NCBI GenBank assembly: GCA_963170055.1
Contig: CAUJGJ010000083.1
Location: 2,004,101 to 2,068,100, forward strand
Length of the DNA: 64,000 nt
Reading direction: 5' to 3'
Origin: Halisarca cf. caerulea
Lineage: Eukaryota > Porifera > Demospongiae > Chondrillida > Halisarcidae
The notes below the pieces were generated by a model, which was given only the letters and a program-made list of their open reading frames with translations, made no database searches and was not told the origin of the DNA. The translations under genes and the position numbers were made by a program. Below are positions 27,493 to 40,300 of the stretch, one piece after another. Each line of letters starts with the position of its first letter. Position 1 is the first letter of the stretch.

Positions 27493-30400
27493 TTAATTTA
27501 AAAATTGACAGACATCAATTGACCTACGGTTTTTACAAAACTCAGGTTTTTTATAAGACACTCTATTAGTAAGAACTAAGTGTCTGCAATATATTACCAA
27601 AAAAGCAAAAAATATACCATAACAAGCCAAAAGGGCAAGCAGTTGCAGAGCCTTTTGGTCATTCCTGGATATTATTCCATGGCTCAGATATGACAATAGT
27701 GCACTAAATATACTAGTAAGAAAGAGGCAAACAAAAAAGGAAAGAAATGGCTTTGTAAGGCAGCAAAACCAACTCATGAGTTTTTTCACAGCATACCAGC
27801 AAGGACCAAAATAAAAGGCTGGTCTTCTTGTATCCAAAACACCAACAACTTGGAAACCCTCCTCATTTGGTCCAGAGAAAGCAAATAAACCAGTGCAAGG
27901 ATATGACCTGACCTCACCAGCTGATATCCACTCTTCACCCTCATTCAATAAATAGGATTGTTTACAGGTTCCAAAAATGCTTGTTGGATTGTGACCGCCG
28001 AAAGATAAGAGTTGACCATTGAAGTTGGTCAATGCAGAGCCACTCTTTGGCAATAAAGGGAATTCTGACCAACCTCGAACTTCAGGTCCACCTCTTACCG
28101 CAACCGTCTTGGAGGCAGCTTGATGTAGCTCATACAAAGGACGGGAATACACTTTCCGTGAATAATACTTCTTTGATACACCAGTGAGATCTCGATCTGC
28201 ACCCGCTATTAGTTGATCACAAATTACCAACAACTGAGGGTAGACTGCACCTTCAGGTAAAGTACCTACTTCTAACCACTCAGTAGGATGGGATATGTCT
28301 AAAATTTCAATATTGAGTTCGGGGTTACAGTCATCACCCATTCCTCCAGCTACAATTAAGTAGTCTCCCACACTCACAGCTCCAGGGAGTTTCCGTGCAT
28401 GATTCATATCTGGCAACGTCTCCCAGTGGTCTTCAACAAGCGTGTACACATTCTTGGAACAGTTGCGGTTTTGAAGTGGCTCGTGCTCACCACCAACACA
28501 GCACAGGCTATTGCCAAGGTTGACAAGAGTGAAACAGTGCCTCTTTTTATCTAATGATGATGGAACTTTTACTTCTTTAAGACTATACTCCGGGTCAACC
28601 CTGTAAATTACAGTTTTAGGGGCAGAATTGTCTATTTCAGCTGGAAAGTATCCACCGCAGTACAATACTCCTTGTACCTTAGCAGCTGTTTGACAAACAA
28701 AGTCTCCAGGAAGCCATTCTTTTACCTTCCACATTTTTCTTGTGAGCTTCAGTAATGCCTACAAGCATAAGAATAAATGTAATAATCAAGGGCCGCACGC
28801 ATGTATGTTTTCCAACAACCATCTAAACTAATACTTACCAATTTAATAGATCTATTCTCAGACTGCAACTCAACACTCTTTATATCTATATTTATGTTCT
28901 TTTCAGTACTGGCTGCAGACTTCACCTGTAACGTCTGCAAAAATGAACATAAAAGCACAAGTGCATACCCTTTCATACAAAATTACGTAATAGAAGTTAT
29001 GCATGGTGCACGTGACACACTATTATCCAGCTCAAGGAATGTACGTATATAATATATTATATATTGACATGACGAATCGTATTGATGCAAAAAAATGGCG
29101 TAAATGAAGATTGTTCCTAGTGTGCATGACGAAGAAAAAGGCAACAAAGCACAAGAGAAAAAGAGTGAAAAAAATAAAACAAAAGGAATATTGAAGGGAA
29201 AAGACAATTTATCAAGGAAAAATGCCAGAACTGAAGCTGTGGACAGCAATAACTATCGATTTGAGTCTAGCCCAATGTCAAAGAGTGCAAAAAGGAACCT
29301 TAGAGAAAAATGAAGTGAGCAGGCGAGCCATGAGATGATGGATGATGATCTGGAGGACCCTGGCAGTTGTTTTTAAGAAACATCAAAAGGCGGTGATGTA
29401 ATATCCTGTGCCTTGTGTCAGTGTTGGTGCCATCCTGTATGTGTGGGTTTGCCGGCTGTAATGTTTAAGGTACTCAGTGAATCTGAAGTTCCATTTGTGT
29501 GCCTACTGTGTGCACTCCTAGAATTCTCTAAAGAAGATCAAGTTCAACTATGAGAGGAAGCTGCAATACTAAGGTGGATATTCAGCGACTTGCTCAAGAA
29601 TTCGAGTATAGATGAAGAAAAGCATAGACAAGTTTACTGATCAAGTGAGAATGCATAGCAGCACCTCACTCACTGTAACTTAGCGTGTCTGAGGAAGTAC
29701 ATGGGGGTCACTAACTGGAAACAGTATCATCAACCGTGAAAGAACAATAATGAAGAATTGAACTGCATGATTGACAGCTGCAAAGAAAGAATTTGCATGG
29801 TCGTTTTTGGTCTGAAGGAGGACAACAGTCATGATGAAGTAAATCAATTCAGGAGCATGCTTGCTGACAGACTTGCAATGGAGTCCATATAAGCAAATGA
29901 ACATCAATGAGGCATGAGGGTATGGAAAAAGCAGGTTGGTGGTACCTGCCCACTGTGGGTAAAGCTGGAAGATATTTTTGAAGTGCAAATCTCAGATTAT
30001 GAACAGGTGCCATCTTTTGAAGAGGTCGGGTATTTTCATCAACCGGGACTATACAGCTCTGTAGATAACAAATATGTATGAAGCTGATGGTAGCAAGGAT
30101 GAGGAAAACTAAGAGGATGGCTGCAGTCTAGTGTTGTGCGATTATTGAAAAAATCAACATTGCCGATTACTACTAATCAACATTGAAAGAAATCACGATA
30201 CTTCAATTAATCAACACAAAAGCTGTAGGTGATCAAACTAAAAAGAAAAGCTAAAAGCCTAAAAACGCAGTATCAAATTGAGATGTGTTTAAAAAAGTAT
30301 TCACCACAATCAGTACATCAGACAAGTTTTCAGCCAAAAACACAACATGGATGCATTTTCAGTGTCCAGACATGTTCTCTGAGCAGTGATAATGTCATTG

Positions 30401-32724
30401 GTGTTATTATTGAGAGGGTTTAAATTAGCTGTTGCTAGCAGGTCCTCAGATTCTTCAGCCATTTTCCACACTCAATTTCAGTGCTATCTAACTGTACATG
30501 CTCAGTGTCAGTTTTTCTATATTTTTAACCATGATCTGTGCTGTTTTTACATTTTGTTCAAGTAATTGTCGATTTCTCATGGCAATCGATTGCAACGATT
30601 ATGATTTGTCACAAATCGATTAATCTAATAATCGATTTAATCGCACAACACTACTACAGTCATGTCTATATCACCTGTCATGGGGTGTTGATGCTGGCAG
30701 GCCCTAATCTCGGTTCTGTGGCATCCTATGATTATGAACATCAATATCTCCTATTTACTTGTCATTGGAAACTAGAATGAAAATTAGATTTCCAACACTA
30801 GTTCTTTAGTTGTGTTTGTGTGTGGTGGTGCTTCATGGTATGGTATGGGGTGGTCATCACCCTAGTACAAGTTTGCACGTAGCACTTCAATATCAATAAT
30901 AATAACCCACAACAAGCTACACGTCTGGGCTCACCAATATAGGAGTCAATGCTATGGATTTGTGCCTTCCCCAACTTAACCAGTTGAAGGTTATTGGGGA
31001 CGTTTGTGCCTCCTCCAATCACTTGATGCCCTCACCATCCTTTGTCACTCCTTTGCCTTGCCTAAGCTCCTGTACACTTTGTGCATGGACATCTCCTATT
31101 TACTTGTCATCACACTTGGTATCATGGGACAACCTACTGCGGTCTATTGTCTCCAGAAGCACTAATATATAGATATCCTTCCCGTAGATCCATCCTGGCT
31201 TCAAGCCACCCTCCCAATTGATTCTGGTGGCCTGAGTATCAGGAGTGTCTCTCATCTTGCACCCTCTGCTTTTTGACCTCTGCTGGTGGAGCCTCCAAGC
31301 TCATACACTATCTCCTACCTCGCCACCTGGCTGACATCACCTACTCAGAGAGGGACTTAGCATTGGCCTCCTGGAGTCAGGACTATATCCTCCAGACTCA
31401 CCTCTGCCTTCCTCCCCCAGTCAGCAGAAGTCCTAGGACCAAGAGTTGACGTTTTGTTTGAGTCACTTATTTCGAACTGTATAGTGACCAAGAATCTAGA
31501 GCCTGCCTATTGGCCGCCAGGACAAGGGAATCAGGGGCATGGCTCCATGCGATGCCATTATTCTTCCGGGCTGCAATTGACCAATGATGCTGTTCGGATC
31601 ACCATCAGACTGAGAGTAGGTGCCCCCATTGTTCAACCCCACTCTTGTGCATTGTGTGGTAAAGAGGTGGACCATCTTGCCTGACATGGCTTGAGTTTCA
31701 AGTCTAGCCAGGGTAGGATTCCTAGTCACAACACTTAAATGACATCATCCATGCACAGTACCCCAAGTGCTGCTAAAGTTCCATCCCGTCTTGAGCCATC
31801 TGCATGACCTTCATCAATCAGATGGTAAATACCCAGATGGCATGACCATGCCGGTCCTCTGGTCCCAGGTAAAGTTCCTAGTCTGGGACGCCACAAGTGT
31901 TGACACTTTCTGCCCTTCACACCAACACAGAGCATCACTGGAACCTGGAGGAGATGCTGCACATGTGGAGCTTGAGAAGACAAGAAAGCATGCCTACCTG
32001 GATAATACGTATCCCTTCCAACCTATTGCTGTGGAAATCTGCAGCTCCTTTGGTCCTGATTCAAGGTCTTTCTTGCAAAATCTTGGACATCACCTCAGGA
32101 TGGCCACGGGAGGGACGTGGTCATTCTGTTTCTACTCCAGCACATGTCAGTAGCCATTCAGACAGGCAATGCTGTCTCAGTGTATATATATATTATTATA
32201 TAATGTATGTATGTATGTATAATATATTATGAATATATATACACGGTACAAAAAGAGAGCCCCGGACACAGGGTTAACCCCTCAATGAAGTGCAAGGCTT
32301 GATATTAGTCAAAGAGCACTACAGGGCCCTGGCAAGGCTAGAAGAAAATGGCTGGTGTCCTCATTACAAAAACTGGTGATCAACTTTGGCGTGCCTGAGG
32401 GTTCTCCGATATTATAATTATCACCCTCTCCATCGCTTTGAAATTAGCACATTGCGCCGCTACTTCTGTTAAATTTCGTTCTTCTTATTCATTGGTTGTG
32501 GCAACTCTTTTTCTCGTTTTTCTCGACGTTCACAGGCTAGCCATTAAATTTTTGTTCACACTCGACAGCCAAGGAAGGAACATCTGCAAAGCCCACTAGA
32601 TAAGGTTGCTTACCTCGATATATTTTTTGATCAACCTCAAATATTCGAGTTTATGTCTTAGTTTTAAGACAGACCTCACTTCAGTTGAAGTTTCAGATAA
32701 CTTCACATCTCTCTTCGACGCCAT
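27493..32724 (-). CDS. Kelch-repeat protein with two C-terminal membrane helices (K1)
   Basis: Three exons: 32614-32724, 28839-28925 and 27493-28758, 487 residues in all. The first two encode a charged, probably helical N-terminus (MASKRDVKLS, then LRHKLEYLRLIKK). Residues from about 90 hold kelch-type blades, visible as hydrophobic strands ending in paired glycines: VLYCGGY, LCCVGGE, LIVAGGM, LLSFGGH. They probably form a beta-propeller used for protein binding. Two hydrophobic segments follow (about 394-425 and 437-456), then a short basic tail ending DVCQFLN. There is no signal peptide, so the propeller is probably cytosolic and anchored by a C-terminal hairpin (inference). The start is the ATG of MASK, conserved in K2. 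The first intron (3.7 kb) is full of transposon remnants while the second is only 80 bp. Fully open; I know no named family with this layout. Confidence 0.85.
29104..30090 (+). mobile_element. Degraded LINE ORF1 with PHD-like zinc finger
   Basis: Plus-strand broken ORF within K1 intron 1. A lysine-rich start (MKIVPSVHDEEKGNKAQEKK) is followed by a PHD-like finger, CALCQCWCHPVCVGL ... VPFVCLLC (about 29.41-29.52 kb), and a block ERICMVVFGLKEDNSHDEVN (about 29.8 kb) of the type found in ORF1 proteins of CR1/L2-like elements, then GGTCPLWVKLEDIFEV. Several stops. Truncated at its 3' end near the hAT-like MITE. Confidence 0.6.
30129..30653. mobile_element. hAT-like MITE, 525 bp
   Basis: Terminal inverted repeats TAGTGTTGTGCGATTA and TAATCGCACAACACTA, flanked by near-identical octamers CTGCAGTC (30121-30128) and CTACAGTC (30654-30661). 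An 8-bp target duplication and this TIR style fit the hAT superfamily. No transposase is encoded. It lies between two LINE remnants. Confidence 0.8.
31180..32160 (+). mobile_element. LINE C-terminal fragment with Cys-rich motif and restriction-like endonuclease
   Basis: Frame-broken plus-strand coding relic: SWLQATLPIDSGGLSIRSVS, then HLAPSAF, DAVRITIRLRVGAP, a zinc-binding-like CALCGKEVDHLA with a following His, and DGKYPDGMTMPVLW...KFLVWDATSVDTF, which fits the PD...D nuclease core of R2/NeSL-type elements. Similar to LINE A and B only in general type; probably a different family. The 5' part is missing. Confidence 0.7.
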
Positions 32725-32778
32725 TTTCAATCATTGGAATCGTTGGGGGTTGCCTAGCGACGTGTAGAGGCTGCGAAG

Positions 32779-32829
32779 TAGTCTCGCGGGCCAGACCCTT
32801 ATTTTAAGGGTCTGGCCAGCGAGACTAGA
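32779..32829. repeat. Short TAGTCT fold-back hairpin
   Basis: TAGTCTCGCGGGCCAGACCC, then TTATTTTAA, then GGGTCTGGCCAGCGAGACTA: near-perfect arms of about 20 bp around an AT-rich loop. It lies about 55 bp upstream of the K1 start codon, possibly within its promoter. Confidence 0.7.
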
Positions 32830-34130
32830 TGCGAAGTATTGAGTATCTATGATAGCAGTATAGAGTAATGTGGGGAGTTATGGGACACCTATTGGTCGCG
32901 AAGCCTAATAATGGCCGCTCTTCACACACAGGGCTCTGTCTCATGTCATCAATAAATTTTATTTATTCAGTTATTTTCCTAGCATGGAAAACAGCATGTT
33001 TTTAGCTTTTTGATGATGCCGGTATTTTTTTATTTGTTTTTTGTTATATTTTGTGCTATCATCACTACTTTGAAATTGAGCACTGATTTCTTAGCTTCTT
33101 CAAGACATTTTTAAGGTAGGAATACAGTAGTTGGCAACTTGTGTGCGTTTACACTGTCACAGCCACCAAGTTGTTTGTAATTGGATGGTGTGGTCAACAG
33201 ATGGCAAACAAACCTGCACAGCAATTTTGGAATTTTGCGCACACTTCCTGATGTTCAAGCTATTACGTAATGGCTAAAAATAGCCTCCGTCCCGTGATAC
33301 CCTACCCTACTCTAGATCCTCCTACAACAGCAGCAACCGTACATGAATTAAGGCTTCGTGAAAAAAGTCTCCGTTTATTATTATTACTAATTGTGAACAA
33401 ATTTCAGAACCTTGCGGGTTTGTGTTGCTGAATTTTGTCACATGATATAAATGACTGATGTGTTGTGCTCTGTGCAGTATGTATTACTGTCACTTTTGTC
33501 TGAGCATAATTATGGACAATTAAATCCTACATACTAGGTGGTCACTCGTTAGTACAGTACATGGTTACACTCATTACCTTGCTTCTTGTATGTGTACGTA
33601 ATAGGTAACATGTGCTATGAGCATTCTTCAATTTTGACAGTGTGTAAATTTAAATTTGTAGACCATTAAGCTAGACTGGGGAATAGAATTAGAGTTGCTG
33701 ATCACGATCGATGTTTGTATTGAATGTACTGATCATCTTAAGCATGCTATATGTTGCATGATTTGTATGCTTTTTTGCTGGAATGGCCACATTAGTTAAC
33801 AAATATGACCAGTATCCCAGTTCATTTGTATCCATTTAATGACATACCATTTGTGGTGAAAAGCAATTATAATGGGTTGGTCATATACAACATGATGTGT
33901 GGCAGTATGTGTGTCTAATTATATAACAGTGTGTCCTGCATAATCATCTCCAAGCTCTAGCTCTAATTCACTTTGGTTTCCCCATTCAGGCTGCAAGTAA
34001 ATGAGAATATGTTTGAGAATATTGCCATCCTGGCTCAGTGTTGTACTTGTGAATGGTTACATTGGTATAGTATTCCGATAGTACATGTTTCATTTGGTTT
34101 CTGTGATAAGTACATTATCCTACAGTCATG
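32830..34130. other. Intergenic, nothing recognised upstream of K1
   Basis: AT-rich sequence upstream of K1 with no open reading frame, repeat or RNA gene that I can support. A K1 promoter is expected here, but no core element is convincing. Confidence 0.5.
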
Positions 34131-34136
34131 ATCAGT

Positions 34137-34293
34137 AGCTTTAGTGGGGTTGAAAAAACATCTTGAATTATACCTTAGACACTCTATTCCACGTTGAGTA
34201 TTTATGATTATACACAGGGTGAACTTATGCAAGGACAAGGTATATACACTTCAATACATCACAAATGTCACCTGACATTAAATGTCTGTGCAA
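34137..34293. repeat. Dispersed ~155-bp repeat, copy 1
   Basis: AGCTTTAGTGGGGTTGAAAA to GACATTAAATGTCTGTGC, closely matching 43177-43327 on the same strand. Contains TAGACACTCTAT and CACGTTGAGT. Non-coding. Confidence 0.75.
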
Positions 34294-34429
34294 AGGCCCG
34301 TTAACATGGCCATAGACATATTAGTCTTGTTTCCAGCCCCACAGGCTTCTTGCTGCCATGTAACTCTCGCTGCATGGGAAAAGTGGGTCTGGCAACAATG
34401 GTGGGTAAAATTTAGTCCAGCTTTCAATG

Positions 34430-34670
34430 TGCTGCACATGCAGAATGTAGCAATCTGCAGTGTGCACTCAGTCCAACTGAACTCTGTCTAGCCCTATACC
34501 CATCTAGCCTCATGTATGTGTATCCCTATGCCTGTCTTGCCCTTTGCCCACCTAGCCCTGTACCGGTTTTGCACCTTACCTTTGTTCCAAGTTTATGGAG
34601 GATGCCTTTATGCACAATCCTGCATCATTTTACCAATTTAAAATTTTTATATATACACCCTTCATATTAT
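34430..34670. repeat. Right half of the fold-back element
   Basis: Contains TGCTGCACATGCAGAATGTA, GTGTGCACTCAGTCCAACTG, the tandem TAGCCCTATACCCATC units and CTTTGTTCCAAG. The left arm is missing. Confidence 0.65.
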
Positions 34671-35029
34671 GCTCAGACCGGCACAGCGCTCCTATTACAC
34701 AAATCATGTACATGACAGCAGATAAGAGCTGTGGAAATGCTAATCCTGTTTAATGCAGTTTTCTGCAAAACACATCTGACCCCAAGGTTCATCTTGGTCT
34801 GTTCCTCTTGTGGGATGCATGTGGATCAATGTTAATTGCAGTCATTACTTTTATCTGAGCATATGCAAGTATTCATCATACCACTATCACTAAAACTATC
34901 TTGACACAAGTACCATTGCAGCCATATACTTCAGTGATTACAATTATTACAGCTACAAATTACAGACTATATATTCTTGATGCCTGTATGCAAAAAGTTA
35001 TAACAGGTATAGGTTGCAATTGGACTAGC

Positions 35030-35240
35030 TGGGTTGTGGGATGTGGGATTTAGGAATTAATCCAGCCATGCACACTGTACCCAGTCCAACCACCTCTAGC
35101 TGTCTAGCTCTATATACCCATCTAGATCCATGTATGCCTAGCACTATATATGTCCGTCTAGACCTACATATGCATGCATGTCTATCCCTATGCCCATCCA
35201 GCCTTGTGCAACAAACTACTATATATACCTTGTTCCATGC
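35030..35240. repeat. Degraded right half of the fold-back element
   Basis: Poorly preserved tandem units (TAGCTCTATATACCCATC, CTATCCCTATGCCCATC) after CAGCCATGCACACTGTACCC. Only recognisable by comparison with the other copies. Confidence 0.45.
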
Positions 35241-35244
35241 ATGA

Positions 35245-36445
35245 TTTCTAACGATTGACAATTTTTCATTGGATTCCCTAAATTTTTCTCCCACTTTAAT
35301 GGATTTATATGATTTTGTAGTTATATCATGCAGGGTTTCACACAGCCACACCTACAATCTTCAACTTCTATGCAGTGAAGGTTTAGTACTGTGATAAAAT
35401 TTCAAGACAACCTACCGTAATATTCCCTAATTCTTTGGCAGAGCAAATTTCAGGTCCAGGTTAGCAATTACAGATACAATGGTTAGAACCAGAAGCAAGA
35501 TGAAAAGTAGGTATGATGACAAAATTAGCTATAGGGTCTTCATGAAAAATTATAATTAGGTACAAATGCGCGGAAATGTTGTAGTGCATGTTTTCTTTTC
35601 ATGGTTAATTATTGTGTGTACACATTAATTAGGCCAAAATTGATACTTGTGAATTCTGTGACATACTAGAAGGTATGTGTGTCTCTATTCATTTTTCTAT
35701 TTTACCGATTTTAGAGCAAGGAACGCAAACATTCATATCTTTGACGCTACCCTGTGCCTTGATAGAATCTGATAGCAAATGAGTATAGAGTGGTTTTTAG
35801 TATCTATGGAAAAACAGACCTAGTATAAAGATCAAACTTTGTAGCTGACGATTAATTATTATATTAGTCGACGAGTTAAAAGCTAGAAATTAGAGCTACT
35901 TTTTGGCAAAAATTAGTACACCCTGAGTACAACCTGACCCTTTTTGGTTGTGTGTCGAAAAATAAGGGTGCTGAAAAATTAGAGAATAATACAGCTTGTA
36001 ACAGTAATTGCTACTCAGAGTCTATGAGACAAGACTTGCATTAAGGGCTATAAGTCCATGGCATTGCATATTGGAATTAACTAGCCAAAGCTGAGACATT
36101 CTGTCAACCAACTGCTACCACCACAGAAAGACTGTAGCAGTCAGCTGCCAAAACACTTGGTGTAATCACTGTAATGCAACTCAGTTTGGCTTTTCAGTGA
36201 AGTCCAAAAATTGTCCACTATATACATAGACTTGCTTAATATATATATCCTTAGGCTAGTACGTATATAGTGTAGCTAGGGTGTCAAGGATCGAGGTATG
36301 CACTGCTAGTGAGCAGGTCTGGAGAATCAAGAGTACACAGTGAAAAATGATGTGAAAATAAAGCTCTTTAGTGTCAATAAGGGACAGGGTCCTATATGTG
36401 TGTATGTCTGTCACTAACTGTGACTGCTGAAAAATAAATCTATTA
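35245..36445. other. Intergenic, nothing recognised
   Basis: AT-rich sequence without supported coding potential on either strand. Confidence 0.5.
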
Positions 36446-36448
36446 ATC

Positions 36449-37197
36449 CACATACCGCACGTGCTCTAATTTTTGCAGGCCTAAACTTTCGCAGTTTTCG
36501 CGGATTGGAAGCCATCTGCAAAAGTTTAAATCAGTGAAAAGTTAGTCTCGTACCCAACCCTAATCTTGCATAATGGAAGTGGGGCTGGGTACGAGACTAG
36601 CGAAAAGTTTGAAATCTTGCAAGCTTGCGCAGTGATATAAAATGGCCGTCGCTAAACAGCGGGCGGCGCTGTTGACGCCTTGTTGTATTGTTATTAGATC
36701 CATGATGATATAACTATGTAGTTGTGAAAGAAGGTATCGGCTTGTCCGCTGCCATTATTTTGTCTTCGTCGTTTGCGTTCGCATGTGCCAGTAGTTACCT
36801 GACGGTGATAAAGAATGTTACGATCGATTAGTTCGTTTTTGGTTTGTAAGCGTCCGGACTTTCCAGATTTGGAGCAAGTTGTCCCATCAAGTATGGCAGA
36901 TGTTGTTAGAAAAGAAATATACAACACTTCCAAGGAAGAAACCGCTCACGTCTCTGTGTCATTGCCCTGTTTGGCTTGACAATCTTTAGAACTTTAAAGT
37001 GCTAATTGTGATCTATGGTCAGCTCAGGTCTATCACCAGTTAACTTGGACCATAGATACTCAATCTATGCCTGGACAAAGAAAACAGAGGCACTGGATGG
37101 GGACCCGCGAAAATAAAAATGCAAAAATTGCGAATTTGCGACATCCGCGAAAGTTTAAGCCCGCGAAAATTAGAGAGCGTACAGTACACAAAAAGTG
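36449..37197. mobile_element. Fold-back element with GCTCTAATTTT/AAAATTAGAGAGC arms and a nested hairpin
   Basis: Left arm GTGCTCTAATTTTTGCAGGC with CTAAACTTTCGC; right arm GCGAAAGTTTAAGCCCGCGA with AAATTAGAGAGCG. A smaller hairpin, TAGTCTCGTACCCA ... TGGGTACGAGACTA, sits at 36546-36601. No convincing coding sequence inside. Confidence 0.6.
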
Positions 37198-37333
37198 AGG
37201 AGTCAGAATGATTCAAATGTTGTACCACAATTGCTCAGTTAAATGTGACTATCAATTTAAAGTATAAATCCAATTAACTAAATAAATTTATATAATACAA
37301 AATTACAAAAAGACCATGCATGACTAAGACGTT

Positions 37334-40300
37334 TTACCACGGATAATTCAAATATTCTGATGAATTGGTTAGTGAAAAAGCATGCCGCTCTAAGATAACA
37401 AATGTAAAACACATCACAAAAATTAATATTAAAAGTAGCTCATTAGATAGTGGGAATAACTTTAATAAAACCCCAAAATAATGCATGAATAAAACGTAAT
37501 ATGGTAAGAACAGAAAGATATACCTGATTGAATATGTCTTGTACTTTGAGAGCCCTCCAACAACAAGTAACCCATGCTGTGTATTGAGAGCAACAGCACC
37601 AGCCCGACTATGGGATATTCTTGATACAAAATTCCATTCATAGTCTATTGTTGGGCTAGGAGTCAGAATACTTACTCCATTTTTGGCTAAATCCAAAACA
37701 CAAACAATTGATTTATACACAAAAGTACCCCCAATAGTCACCAGTTGGTTATTGTAACATGCCATTGCTGCAGATGCATATGGTAGATGTGGGCGAATCT
37801 TCCAACTGCTAGTTGACACAGGGCTTGACTCATCAAGCAAGACTGCTGTGGAAATGGCATATACTTTCTTTAGATCTTCATGATGGTTCCCAGATTCAAT
37901 ACACCCGACGCGGTCACCACCAATGTACAGCTGATCTGATACCACTGCCAGCTGGGGATAAACCATGTGGTGCCAGTTCTTGACTTTCCACCACTTAGGA
38001 GATGGGCTGGCAGTGTTGATTATCTCTATTGGGATACTCTTGTGTTTAGAACCTCCGGCAACAACAATGTGTGACCCTATCCCTACTACACCAGGATACT
38101 CGCGTGGATGATGAAGTGGTGGAAGGGTTTGCTCCCATTTCGCTGCTTCCACATCATAGACAAAAACCTGATTTGAAAAGCGCTCAAATAAATATTGTAA
38201 CAAAGTGGTGTACATCCCTCCGATGAGGTACAACTTATCCAAACACGATGCCAGACCAAAGTGGCACGTTGGGTTGGGGGTCGGAGGAAGCTTCTTATCA
38301 TAGCATGTGAAACAACATTTGTGGTATTCATGGCTTAATATAACAACATCGGAATTTCGTCCAAATCGACCCGTATATCCACCTCCAACAAATATTTCCC
38401 CATTCACTTCTACAGCACTCAGACATGCCATGTCCCATGGAAGAGACACTGTTTCTTGCCATTCTCCATACATCAAGTATGTCTAAATATAATGATACAC
38501 ATACATCAGATAACATACATACCTTCTCCATACTATTTCAGCAATCACAAAAATGCATATGCACTCCACATACTTGCTTCAGACGAGAATTTATTTTTAT
38601 CAGCTCATCGTGACCACTTGACAGCATTGCTTCTCCGATTGGATTCTAATTTTTGCAAATGTACGTAATTGAGACAATATAAGCCATGTGATAATACCTA
38701 ATTATGACTCATGCATATACATATTCTGTTCAGGTCACAACTAAATTTACTAACCTACCCAGTTTTAAAACATAAAAATAGACTGAATCTGGCGCAATAT
38801 GATTTAAATTTGAGTACATGTCATGCACCATATACGTAGATAATAGAAGTGGGGGGTGATAGGTGACTCTAGCTCTAATTTATATGTCTTATAACATGAA
38901 ACCACTAATAAATTATTGGAACTATGACGTTCTTAAACCCTGTCAAGTTGACTACTTTGGTGAGTGTAACACTTTCCTCATAGCTATGGCATGTTGACAC
39001 TGTACAAGGGTGCCCACAGAAATTTCGTAATTGGTACATACACACGGCAAATTTTAGGTTCGGCACAGTGCCTAGTATAGTAGCCTTTTGGCTAAAGGCC
39101 TCCCCAGGTTAAATAAGCTTCCATATAATGCACTTGCAAGCATTGGCTTGCAATTGGAAAAGATGCACATTAGCTGAATGTTCAATGTGAAATAATTCAC
39201 TCATAATATGCTATAATAATCATGACATGAGTTGTATCACACACTGAGCATACGTAGATACTGAAAAACTGGGATAGGAAACTAGGGTTATAAATATGAA
39301 GCGTGTTGTACACAAAGTATTTGTGACATCATTGACCGCATCATTTTTGTACATGTGACAGCCAAGAATAAAAACTGAATTTTGAGAAAAATGACATAAA
39401 CGTTTGCATAATTTTACACATACTTTTGACACAACCATGTGCTTTAGCTGATAGTACACATGTCGAGAAGGAAGTGCGCTTTCTTCTAGTATTTGTTTTG
39501 TTTTGATGGGTCATCCTATGACCGAGAACAAATATAAAATGTAGAGTATATGCTGCACAAAAGTTTATAATGCTCTCGAATGGAAAGGAGGATATGAAAA
39601 TGGTGTGTTTAGAGCACTAGTCAAAGAAAAACGGCGCAGACCAGTCACTTATTATGCTATAAACACAGCAAGAACCATTAACAGCCACTTGGACCCCAAC
39701 TGTGTTTCTATTTACTTGTATTTCCGTATTTGAGTGTGCACCTTCAATTAGGACTTGTTACCAATCTTCGCAAATAAAGTAGACACCGCTCCATCGATTT
39801 ATGTAAAAATCTCAATTTTGACAAGTGTGAATATTATTTGATTTTTATTCTCGACTACCACACATCCTGCTCGTAATAATTATATTCATAATGTGATGGT
39901 AATGATATTCATTATATATCTAAGCCTTGCCTGTGTAAAATCAAAGTGTGCCTATTGAGAATGCTGGATTAAGTGATCTATAATATGAACTACAGAGGAA
40001 TACAGGGATTGAGTATGGTCTTATTATGGTGCACAGAGGTCATAATAAGCGAGTCACCTATCCATATCTCTTTTATTACTGTATAGCGGGAAATTTTTGC
40101 AGGGTAAAACTGTCATGAGCAGCTCCATTTAACAAATCCCTAAATATCACAAGGTCATTTTTTACTTAGGCGATGGTGGGCAGAGTATATTTCATGTGTA
40201 TGATGTGAATGAAATGGCCCAAGACAAAGACACTTTGCAACATTCAGACTTCAGTCGAAGATTTGAGGTTACCTTTGCTTTGTAATGGGCCATCAAGTTT

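Noticed and set aside
30660..31100. Coding sequence in the stretch before the LINE C-terminal fragment
   Set aside because: Frames are short and lack motifs; it is probably more degraded LINE sequence, but I cannot support a call.
36694..36933. 79-codon minus-strand ORF
   Set aside because: Lies inside the fold-back element at 36449-37197, with no domain and no splice or duplication support.
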